The notes under the pieces: model-generated
Told to the model about the DNA's origin: nothing
The model's database searches: none
What the model saw: only the letters and a program-made list of their open reading frames with translations
In this document: one piece after another, positions 1-5,895 of the stretch
Layout of the letters: each line of letters begins with the position of its first letter
Numbering within the stretch: the stretch's first letter is position 1
Origin: Pseudomonadaceae bacterium
GTDB lineage: Bacteria; Pseudomonadota; Alphaproteobacteria; UBA2136; UBA6156
Direction of reading: 5' to 3'
Length of the DNA: 10,264 nucleotides
Assembly (NCBI GenBank): GCA_947464215.1
Contig: CANHVX010000028.1
Coordinates: 1-10,264, forward strand
Position numbers and translations under genes: made by a program

Positions 1-1
1 T

Positions 2-29
2 CGGATTATCGGGTTGTCGGGTTGTCGGG
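2..29. repeat. 8-bp tandem repeat, about 3.5 units
   Basis: The unit CGGGTTGT is perfect at 10-17 and 18-25, preceded by a degenerate unit CGGATTAT at 2-9 and followed by a partial unit CGGG at 26-29. The array may extend left beyond the window. It lies in the non-coding block downstream of the lectin-domain gene. Short arrays of this kind can change length by replication slippage; no reading frame here depends on it as far as can be seen. Confidence 0.7.
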
Positions 30-37
30 GATGGGGG
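11..37 (+). other. G-quadruplex motif
   Basis: Four G-tracts on the + strand (11-13, 19-21, 27-30, 33-37) are separated by loops of 5, 5 and 2 nt, which meets the usual definition of an intramolecular quadruplex motif. It overlaps the 8-bp tandem repeat and the start of the dispersed repeat. Whether it folds is not known; only the sequence pattern is seen. Confidence 0.5.
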
Positions 38-93
38 CTGCGTTGTTAGGCGGTGGTTCGCTCAGGATTGCCGCGCTTTGCTCGCAATGACCC
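33..93. repeat. Dispersed repeat, copy 1 (lectin-gene flank)
   Basis: This 61-bp segment matches 1508-1568 at 58 of 61 positions without gaps, and 52-93 is identical to 1527-1568 over 42 bp. Its core, ATTGC at 67-71 and GCAAT at 84-88, forms short inverted arms. Read on the minus strand the core begins GTCATTGCGAG, which resembles the widespread GTCATTGCGAG-type intergenic palindromic repeats of proteobacteria (family assignment from memory, not a search). The GGGGGCTGCG block at its left end recurs at 106-115, and in weaker form at 207-214. Confidence 0.85.
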
Positions 94-138
94 ACTCTCT
101 GCTTGGGGGGCTGCGATTAGGCATGGTCCTGGCCAGAG

Positions 139-170
139 TTTACCCTGGCCCCGGCCTGCGCCGGGGTAAA
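139..170. repeat. REP-like palindromic hairpin
   Basis: The core is CCCCGGC (149-155), a 4-nt loop CTGC, and GCCGGGG (160-166), a perfect 7-bp stem. An outer TTTA (139-142) can pair with TAAA (167-170), or alternatively 139-149 pairs with 160-170 over 11 bp including one G-T pair. The core CCGGCCTGCGCCGG is typical of short palindromic repeats scattered between genes in alphaproteobacteria. It lies downstream of the lectin-domain gene (stop at 265), so it could protect the 3' end of that mRNA. There is no T-run on either side, so it is not a standard intrinsic terminator. Confidence 0.65.
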
Positions 171-264
171 TTTAACCGGGGCCGGGATGACCGGGGGAAC
201 GGTTTTGGGCTGCGCCTTTTTGGTGGGGTTTTTGAGTGGTTGGGTGGTATCACGTGCGTCACGG

Positions 265-1380
265 TTAGCGTTCGCAAATCACCTGCGCTGTTGTAGCACA
301 GCCTGAATCATACCACGTTGCCGACCCTGGGAATATCACGCAATCTTCATTGCCCCCTGAGTTATTGGGTTCTCCGCTTGCCCAGTTAAAATACGTGGCC
401 AGTGCCCCCGATGTGGTGCGCCATGTGCCTTCAACCGCAATATCATCAAGCCCGAGCCAAGAAGATGAGTTCATTCCGAATAAAAACGAATTTTCCGCCG
501 CTGAGTCAGGCACTGCCACATCAGCACCCGAGGTGAGCCCTTGACAATAGGTACGCGCGTTAGCATAGGTCCGAGTCGTTGCATTCGAAATATAACATTT
601 CCCGCCCCATGCTGTCCAACCACTGGGGCAGTTTATTGTCGTCACTGCCCAGGTATCGGATACGCTGCCGATAATAATAAATGAGACCGTTGTTGAGTTA
701 TTGGCTGCGGATGAGCTGACCCAGGCCTGCACGGTTTGACCGATACCCGCAACGCTTTGCCGGACCAGGGCCCCGCCATCGACACTGATGCGGGTGCTGG
801 AGGTGCCGCTGGTGGTGACCATCACCGGCACCGTGCCCAAACCACTGAGTGTAATAACATTGGACGATACCGATGCGGCCGTTGAGGCGCTGATAACGTT
901 GGTGAAGTCAAACGCGTCGGGGGTGTCATCGACGCCCCCATTGCCGGTGATGGCAACGCCGTTGATGGTTAACGTATTCAACGCCACGCTGGTGCCACTG
1001 ACCGGCCCGGTGGTGCTGATGCCGGGGGCCACCAGGCGGCCGACGGTATCCAAATACGCCGTGCCACTGGTGCCGCCGGTGGTGAAGCTGATGGTGCCGC
1101 CGTTGCCCGCCACGATGTTGGCGCTGGTGGAGACGATGCGGTCGGGGCTGGCGCCGACAACGGCCCAGGTGCTGCCCTCGCAGCGCTCGAGCGCGCCCGC
1201 ATTGGTGCGCAGGGCCCCCAACGCCGCCGCGTTGCAGGTGGTGGCAAACCCGGGGCGGACCGCACCGCCGGTGGTGGTGCTGGCGTCGAAGGACATCTGG
1301 GCATAAGCCGTGGCCGCCCATGCCGCCGCCACGGCCATGGCCGCGACGCCTTTCACCCAGGGCCCTTTGCGTGTGCTCAC
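265..1380 (-). CDS. Secreted modular protein with C-terminal C-type lectin-like domain
   Basis: A 371-aa protein from GTG at 1380. Residues 1-27 form a signal peptide (basic start, Ala-rich core, AYA before Gln28). Residues about 49-72 hold two Cys around a GALRTN...LERCEG.TW segment of a type common in bacterial and phage fibre-like proteins. A Ser/Thr/Gly-rich beta region follows, with a possible beta-sandwich unit at about 154-249. Residues 251-370 form a complete long-form C-type lectin-like fold: six Cys at 251, 262, 279, 347, 361 and 369, WLGL at 308-311, EPN at 337-339 (the mannose-type calcium/sugar motif of animal lectins), NEDC before the fifth strand, and WYD at 356-358 in place of WND. 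The likely role is exported or surface carbohydrate or protein binding; ligand and anchoring are unknown. An upstream in-frame start at 1506 would add 42 residues translated from repeat DNA and is rejected. The lectin-encoding half is much poorer in GC than the first half. Confidence 0.85.
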   Translation of the reverse strand: MSTRKGPWVKGVAAMAVAAAWAATAYAQMSFDASTTTGGAVRPGFATTCNAAALGALRTNAGALERCEGSTWAVVGASPDRIVSTSANIVAGNGGTISFTTGGTSGTAYLDTVGRLVAPGISTTGPVSGTSVALNTLTINGVAITGNGGVDDTPDAFDFTNVISASTAASVSSNVITLSGLGTVPVMVTTSGTSSTRISVDGGALVRQSVAGIGQTVQAWVSSSAANNSTTVSFIIIGSVSDTWAVTTINCPSGWTAWGGKCYISNATTRTYANARTYCQGLTSGADVAVPDSAAENSFLFGMNSSSWLGLDDIAVEGTWRTTSGALATYFNWASGEPNNSGGNEDCVIFPGSATWYDSGCATTAQVICER

Positions 1381-1387
1381 CCGGTTA

Positions 1388-1391
1388 CCTT
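1388..1391 (-). promoter_or_regulatory. Ribosome-binding site fixing the GTG start of the lectin-domain gene
   Basis: The minus strand reads AAGG here, 7 nt before GTG at 1378-1380. The signal peptide begins directly at this GTG with a basic VSTRK stretch. This favours 1380 over the longer possibility at 1506, whose first residues come from an intergenic repeat. Confidence 0.6.
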
Positions 1392-1485
1392 GCCGATTTA
1401 CCCCCTTTGTTTCAAGCCCTTTGCCGTATCTGCGGGCAGGGATGAAGGGGGGTTGATTTTGGGTTTCGTTTCTTGATGAGTTCTC

Positions 1486-1497
1486 CTCGCAATGACG
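1486..1497 (-). repeat. Partial GTCATTGCGAG-type repeat
   Basis: The minus strand reads CGTCATTGCGAG here, the end segment of the same repeat family seen at 52-93 and 1527-1568, followed by GAG and then unrelated sequence. Only about 12 bp match, so this is a fragment or a diverged member. Confidence 0.5.
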
Positions 1498-1507
1498 GTT
1501 ACCCACC

Positions 1508-1568
1508 GGGGGCTGCGTTTTTTGGTGGTGGTTCGCTCAGGATTGCCGCGCTTTGCTCGCAATGACCC
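1508..1568. repeat. Dispersed repeat, copy 2 (lectin-gene flank)
   Basis: Second copy of the repeat at 33-93, in the same orientation and offset by 1475 bp. The last 42 bp are identical; the three mismatches lie in the left part (1520, 1523, 1526). The two copies bracket the lectin-domain gene and its leader. It lies between that gene and the chemoreceptor stop codon at 1606, in a stretch (1381-1605) with no convincing gene. Confidence 0.85.
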
Positions 1569-1573
1569 TTCCT

Positions 1574-1598
1574 GGGGGGGTGGGGGATGGGGGGCGGG
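1574..1598 (+). other. Strong G-quadruplex motif after the chemoreceptor gene
   Basis: The + strand has G-tracts at 1574-1580 (7), 1582-1586 (5), 1589-1594 (6) and 1596-1598 (3) with loops of only 1, 2 and 1 nt, the short-loop pattern favouring a very stable parallel quadruplex. It lies 7 bp beyond the chemoreceptor stop codon. The G-strand is the template strand for that gene and for the lectin gene further on, so a quadruplex could slow RNA polymerase. I see no conventional terminator hairpin here. Confidence 0.6.
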
Positions 1599-1605
1599 TT
1601 ATTGG

Positions 1606-3447
1606 TTAGCGGCGCAGCGCGGCGATGTGCTTGGCCACGGTTTGGGTGCCCTGCGTCGCCTCGATTAAGTTGCGCGAAATATCTTCGGTCGCCACCTTCT
1701 GCTCGGACATGGCGCCGGTCATCCCGGCCAGGGCTTGGTCGATGGAAGACAGCGCCTGCTGCACATCGGCCAGGGCGCTGACCGTGCCCTGCGAAGCCTG
1801 CTGGATGAGGCCGATTTGCTTGGACACCTCTTCGGTGGTGGTGGCGGTGGTTTGCGCCAGCTTCTTCACCTCATCGGCCACCACGGCAAAGCCACGCCCG
1901 CTCTCGCCGGCACGCGCCGCCTCGATGCTGGCATTCAGCGCCAGCAAGTTGGTTTGCTCGGCGATGTCGCGGATCATCTCGACCGCTTCGCCGATACGGC
2001 GCGTGGCCTCGGTAAGGGCACGCACCGACGCCTGGTTGCTCTCGGCACGCATCACCGCCTGGCGGGTGGCCCCGGCCGACTGCTGCACCTGCGCCGAAAT
2101 GTTGGCCACTGTGCTGGTGAGCTCGTTGGCGGCGGTGGAGATGCTGTTGAGCTGATCGGAGACGCGATTGGACGTTTGGCCCACCTCGCCTGTCAGCTCG
2201 ACCAGTTTGCGGTCGAACGCGGCATCCATCTCGGCCTTATGGGCCGCCGCCTCGGCTTCCATCTGGCGCTTTTGACGGGCAGCCTCGCGCAGGGTTTCCA
2301 GCGCCTTCACCAGGCGGCCAATTTCGTCGGAGCCGGCCAAGGGGGCGAGATTTTGGTCGAGGTTGCCTTCGGCCACCGCCTGCACCGCCGCCGTGGTGCG
2401 GGTAAACCGCGCCAGCACCCGCACCCACAAGAACCAGCTCAGCCACACAATAAACCCGACCACCCCCGCCAAGGTAGCCAGCCACACCACCAACAGCTCT
2501 TGCTGCACCCACAACGCCGAGGCCAATGCCTCTTCGCGCGCGTTCTGCGCCAGGCTGTGCAGCTCTTCGGCGCCGTTGAGCGCTGCGGTTGAGCTGGCAA
2601 AGTAATCGGTGAAGGATTGCGGATAGGCCGCGCCCTGCGCCGAGGCCGCGATAATGGCCTGCCGCTGGGCGCCGTAGGTGCCAAAATACCCCTCGTTCAG
2701 CGCGGTGATGGCAGCGACCACCTCGGCTGAGATATCTGGTGCGTTTTTAAATTTATTCAGCATCTGCATCGCCTGCTGGGCCTCGGCGTGCATGCGGTGC
2801 ATAAACGCGAGATCGGATTCTGACAGCGGGACACCCTTGGCCAGCGCGATGGCCATGATGGTGCGGTCACGCCCACCCATCTCGCGCAGGCGCCAGGATT
2901 CCTGCGCAATGTTGGACAGCACCTGCACCACCTCGGGCACGTTGCCGTTTTGGCCGGGCAACACATTACGCAGATTGTTCAGGTAGACGATCGCCGATGG
3001 GACATCGCGCGGCCACTGCACCATAATCTCGGCCTCCCGCTCGGCCTGCGGCCGCGTTAAGGCGGCATCGGCCCGGCTGCGCAGTGTGTTGACCTCGGCC
3101 AATGTGTTTTTCAGCGGTGTGATGAAGATATCGTTCAGGCCCGGCTGGGTATCGGCCACCTCGACCAGCGTGGCAAAGGTGGCGCTGCTTTTGGCGCGTT
3201 GATCATCGATCATCTTGCGAAATTGGGGGGCGATGGGGTCGGGCAGGTTGAGCGTAACCTGCACCACGCTACGCTCGAGCGACATATCGATGAGGGCGGT
3301 ATTCAGGAGCCCGCGCAACTGAAAGGTTTGCTGGGCCTCTTTTAAGGCGTTCATGCCGTGCCAGGCCATGTAGGATTTGCTGGCCAGCAAGCCCAGCATC
3401 AGCATGAATACTGACAAAATGAGATAAACCGTGGCGCGGAGTGTCAT
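1606..3447 (-). CDS. Methyl-accepting chemotaxis protein (transmembrane chemoreceptor)
   Basis: A 613-aa chemoreceptor that would sense a periplasmic ligand and control CheA. Layout: membrane segment 1 at about 5-24; periplasmic sensor region 25-317, mostly helical by appearance and not a family I recognise; membrane segment 2 at about 318-342 (many Trp, Leu and Val); HAMP linker about 342-394; and cytoplasmic signalling domain about 415-613. The conserved hairpin tip is intact (EQTNLLALNASIEAARAGE, 497-515, then GRGFAVVADEVKKLA). The protein ends AALRR with no CheR-docking pentapeptide. I chose ATG at 3447 because it places the first membrane segment immediately after Met; the frame is open to 3612, but the extra 55 residues are basic, non-hydrophobic and resemble translated spacer. 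The site before ATG is weak (AAGAAGACGTCC). No other chemotaxis genes are nearby, so it is probably an orphan receptor. Confidence 0.93.
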   Translation of the reverse strand: MTLRATVYLILSVFMLMLGLLASKSYMAWHGMNALKEAQQTFQLRGLLNTALIDMSLERSVVQVTLNLPDPIAPQFRKMIDDQRAKSSATFATLVEVADTQPGLNDIFITPLKNTLAEVNTLRSRADAALTRPQAEREAEIMVQWPRDVPSAIVYLNNLRNVLPGQNGNVPEVVQVLSNIAQESWRLREMGGRDRTIMAIALAKGVPLSESDLAFMHRMHAEAQQAMQMLNKFKNAPDISAEVVAAITALNEGYFGTYGAQRQAIIAASAQGAAYPQSFTDYFASSTAALNGAEELHSLAQNAREEALASALWVQQELLVVWLATLAGVVGFIVWLSWFLWVRVLARFTRTTAAVQAVAEGNLDQNLAPLAGSDEIGRLVKALETLREAARQKRQMEAEAAAHKAEMDAAFDRKLVELTGEVGQTSNRVSDQLNSISTAANELTSTVANISAQVQQSAGATRQAVMRAESNQASVRALTEATRRIGEAVEMIRDIAEQTNLLALNASIEAARAGESGRGFAVVADEVKKLAQTTATTTEEVSKQIGLIQQASQGTVSALADVQQALSSIDQALAGMTGAMSEQKVATEDISRNLIEATQGTQTVAKHIAALRR

Positions 3448-3575
3448 GGACGTCTTCTTTTTTATTGTTTGTGAGACCTTACACGCAAACCGCCCAACAG
3501 CCCAGTGCGGCCGCGCGCCGATTGCTTTTTTGCCCTGCTCTCTGTTATGCGGGGACCACACTTTGTATGATGACA

Positions 3576-3606
3576 TCGGGCGGCTGCCCAAGGCCCGACG
3601 TTTTTT
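3576..3606 (+). terminator. Possible + strand intrinsic terminator in the receptor/SH3 spacer
   Basis: TCGGGC (3576-3581) and GCCCGA (3593-3598) form a 6-bp stem with an 11-nt loop, followed two bases later by six T (3601-3606). The polarity would stop transcription on the + strand, but both flanking genes are on the minus strand and the T-run overlaps the SH3 gene stop codon. It may be chance, or mark the end of an antisense or small RNA starting in the 3448-3575 spacer. On the minus strand the same stem has no T-run after it. Confidence 0.3.
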
Positions 3607-4159
3607 AATCAATCATTTCCAGATTGGTTTTGGCGACATAGCCTTCTTCGCCGCTGGGAATCACCTCGACCTCGCAATAGCCGCCCTCGCACCCCTTGAT
3701 GGCCACCACCACGCCGCCGGCCAGCCGCGCCACCCGGCGCGCGCCGGGCTCGGGCTTTTTCAGCAGCGGCGCAGGATCTCGGCCCGACACCAACCCCGTG
3801 GCCCGCTTGCTTATCATGTTGACATGCACCCAGCCCTCTTCGGCCTCGGCATCGCGGATTTTGTAGTAATTATCATACCGTGTAAGCAGCTGCACCGGAT
3901 ACCACGCCCGCCGATAGACCCATAATATGGGGTATTGGTTGCCGGGGCCGCTGCGGATATTCACTTCCGGCTTCTTGAGGCTGCCAAAGCGCGGGTAGGG
4001 GCCCCCTGGCGCCGGTGTGCCCTGGGCGTCTTCGGCCACCTCGGTGAGGCTGATCTCTTCTGCCCCGGTGGTTTGGGCCCCGACGCCCGCCGGCCAGCCC
4101 GCCGCCGCCACAGAGACAGCGGCACAGACCCACACACCCACGGACGCACGTTTTGACAT
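3605..4159 (-). CDS. Periplasmic protein with two bacterial SH3-like domains
   Basis: A 184-aa protein with a signal peptide (MSKRAS basic start, Ala/Val core, GVGA before Gln29), so it is exported. Residues about 58-120 form a first SH3-like domain with the signature VNIRSGPG.QYPI.WVYRR, a YDNYYKIRD stretch and GWVH. Residues about 130-182 form a second, more diverged one (LLKKPEPGAR..A.L.GGVV, then C.GGYCEVEV and GYVAKTNLEM). The pattern matches the COG3807-type SH3 proteins common in alphaproteobacteria. Bacterial SH3 domains often bind peptidoglycan or cell-wall peptides; no catalytic domain is attached, so a wall-binding or structural role is an inference. ATG at 4159 lies 14 nt after the comM stop, suggesting co-transcription with comM. 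The Shine-Dalgarno site is weak (AGGG about 12 nt upstream). Confidence 0.88.
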   Translation of the reverse strand: MSKRASVGVWVCAAVSVAAAGWPAGVGAQTTGAEEISLTEVAEDAQGTPAPGGPYPRFGSLKKPEVNIRSGPGNQYPILWVYRRAWYPVQLLTRYDNYYKIRDAEAEEGWVHVNMISKRATGLVSGRDPAPLLKKPEPGARRVARLAGGVVVAIKGCEGGYCEVEVIPSGEEGYVAKTNLEMID

Positions 4160-4173
4160 ACGACTGTTCTACC

Positions 4174-5694
4174 CTAACCGACGCGGTAGGCCAAGGCTTC
4201 CGCCACATGCGGCTTGGCGATGTGTGGCGCCGACGCCAGATCGGCCAGGGTGCGCGCCACCCGCACCACCCGGTGATAGCCCCGCGCGCTAAGCCCCATG
4301 CGCGTGGCGGCCGTGTTGAGAAAGGTGCGGCTTTCCTCATCGAGCGGGCAGGTGTGTTCCAGCGCCGCGCCCGACAGTTCGGCGTTGCACGTGAAGGAGG
4401 TGCCCTGCAACCGCTGCTGCTGCAACTGGCGCGCCGCCGCCACCCGCGCCGCCACCTCGGCCGTGCCTTCCTTGGCCGCGGGCAAAGACAGGTCGGACGC
4501 CTTCACCGCGGGGACGTTCACCCTTAAATCGAACCTATCAAGCAGGGGGCCGCTGAGCCGCTGCTGGTAGCTTTGTGCGCAGGATGGCTGGCTTTTGCAG
4601 CCCTTTTGCGGGTCTCCGAGATAGCCGCAGGCGCAGGGGTTCATCGCCGCCACCAGCTGAAACCGCGCCGGATAAGTAACGTGGGCGCTGGCGCGGGCAA
4701 TGCTGATGCTCCCTGTTTCCAGCGGTTGGCGCAGGGTTTCGAGCACCGCGCGCGGGAACTCGGGCAACTCATCGAGGAACAACACGCCGCGGTGGGCCAG
4801 TGACATTTCGCCCGGTTTGGCCTTGATCCCGCCGCCCGTTAGGCTAGCCGGGCTGGCGCTGTGGTGAGGGTCGCGGAAGGGGCGGGCGGTCACCAGCCCT
4901 TCTTCCGTATTCAGCAGCCCGGCCACGCTGTGCACGGTGCTGACGTCGAGCGCCTCGGCCGCCGACAGGGGTGGCAACAGGCCGGGCAGGCGGCTGGCCA
5001 GCATGCTTTTGCCGCTGCCCGGTGGGCCGCTGAGCAGCATATGGTGCCCCCCCGCTGCGGCGATTTCGGCGGCGCGTTTGGCGCCTTCCTGGCCACGGAT
5101 ATCGCGCAGATCGGCCACCAGACCCGGCGCACGGACCTGCGCGCGCGGCGTGGCGGGTGCCAGCAGCTCTTCCCCCCGGCAATGGCGAATAAGCGCACCC
5201 AAGGTGGGCACCCCGATAACCCCCACGTGCGCGCCTGATGCCCAGGCCGCCTCGGCCGCGTTGGCCTGGGGCACCAGCATCAGCCTTGCGCCGTGCTCGG
5301 CCGCCGCCAAGGCTGCGGGCAGGCACCCGGGCACCGGGCGGACCTCGGCGTTCAGCCCCAATTCGCCCACCAGCCACCAGCCGTGGGCGCTATCGGCCGG
5401 AATAATGCCAAAGGCGAGCAGCACGCCGACCGCAATCGGCAGATCGTAATGGCTGCCATCTTTCGTGAGGTCGGCCGGGGAGAGATTGACCGTGACGCGT
5501 TTATCGGGGAGGGCGATGCCCAGAGCGTGCAAGGCGCCACGCACGCGGTCGCGGCTTTCCTTCACCGCCGAGCCTGCCAAACCAATGACATAGATGCCCG
5601 GTTGGCCGCCGCTAATTTGGACTTCCACCTGCACCGGCACCCCCTTCAGCCCCTGCAAGGCCAATGTGCTGACGTGGACAACCGCTGCGGACAT
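4174..5694 (-). CDS. comM: ComM/YifB family AAA+ ATPase (DNA branch-migration helicase)
   Basis: A 506-aa protein of full family length. ComM is a hexameric ring helicase that extends the joint between incoming single-stranded DNA and the chromosome during natural transformation. It has an N-terminal Lon-protease-like S5-fold domain (about 1-170; VTVNLSPADL.K.G..YDLPIA), a Walker A motif GPPGSGKS (223-230), Walker B LFLDE (305-309), a Cys set at 354, 356, 366 and 372 of the family's NPCxCG...C...C type, the LLDRFDL motif (384-390), and a C-terminal Mg-chelatase-type lid with LSARGYHRVVRVARTLADL (468-486). I chose ATG at 5694 because family members begin with this MS-x-VVH pattern and an AAGG lies 8 nt upstream; a GTG at 5733 would add 13 unlikely residues. 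It is transcribed away from lepA and is followed by the SH3 gene. No other competence gene is in view. Confidence 0.96.
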   Translation of the reverse strand: MSAAVVHVSTLALQGLKGVPVQVEVQISGGQPGIYVIGLAGSAVKESRDRVRGALHALGIALPDKRVTVNLSPADLTKDGSHYDLPIAVGVLLAFGIIPADSAHGWWLVGELGLNAEVRPVPGCLPAALAAAEHGARLMLVPQANAAEAAWASGAHVGVIGVPTLGALIRHCRGEELLAPATPRAQVRAPGLVADLRDIRGQEGAKRAAEIAAAGGHHMLLSGPPGSGKSMLASRLPGLLPPLSAAEALDVSTVHSVAGLLNTEEGLVTARPFRDPHHSASPASLTGGGIKAKPGEMSLAHRGVLFLDELPEFPRAVLETLRQPLETGSISIARASAHVTYPARFQLVAAMNPCACGYLGDPQKGCKSQPSCAQSYQQRLSGPLLDRFDLRVNVPAVKASDLSLPAAKEGTAEVAARVAAARQLQQQRLQGTSFTCNAELSGAALEHTCPLDEESRTFLNTAATRMGLSARGYHRVVRVARTLADLASAPHIAKPHVAEALAYRVG

Positions 5695-5702
5695 AGCCCA
5701 AA

Positions 5703-5706
5703 CCTT
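5703..5706 (-). promoter_or_regulatory. Ribosome-binding site for comM
   Basis: The minus strand reads AAGG here, 8 nt before ATG at 5694, which supports that start over the GTG at 5733. Confidence 0.6.
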
Positions 5707-5884
5707 AGCCCAAACCTGCGCTTTTTGCCACACCCCCCCGCCCCCACCGGCGCCTTAACCTTACCAAAACCTTTTTTTTGCCCCGGCGCGGGTTGATAAC
5801 AAGCCCCACATGCGGCACATAGCGGCCGTTGCACCCATCCCGCCCCCTTCACCGGGAGCTGATTTTTCCACCCACCCCCCACCC

Positions 5885-5890
5885 AGGAGG
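5885..5890 (+). promoter_or_regulatory. Strong Shine-Dalgarno sequence of the small gene
   Basis: A perfect AGGAGG lies 5 nt before GTG at 5896. It is the best ribosome-binding site attached to any candidate start in the window and is the main reason to believe the small gene is translated. Confidence 0.6.
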
Positions 5891-5895
5891 TTGCT

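Noticed and set aside
33..1568. Insertion sequence or composite transposon around the lectin gene
   Set aside because: The flanking repeats are direct, carry no transposase gene, and show no inverted terminal ends or target-site duplication.
265..1605. Diversity-generating retroelement target (C-type lectin fold plus nearby repeats)
   Set aside because: No reverse transcriptase and no template/variable repeat pair with adenine-specific differences is in the window. The flanking repeats lie outside the coding region and are almost identical. The canonical cysteine and EPN/WYD layout is also unlike the usual retroelement target proteins.
1735..2592. 285-aa open frame on the + strand opposite the chemoreceptor
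   Set aside because: It mirrors the receptor gene, is rich in Gly, His, Gln and Arg as expected for an antisense frame of GC-rich coding DNA, and has no ribosome-binding site or recognisable domain.
3448..3612. N-terminal extension of the chemoreceptor
   Set aside because: It adds 55 basic residues before the first membrane segment, overlaps the end of the SH3 gene, and has no typical receptor features.
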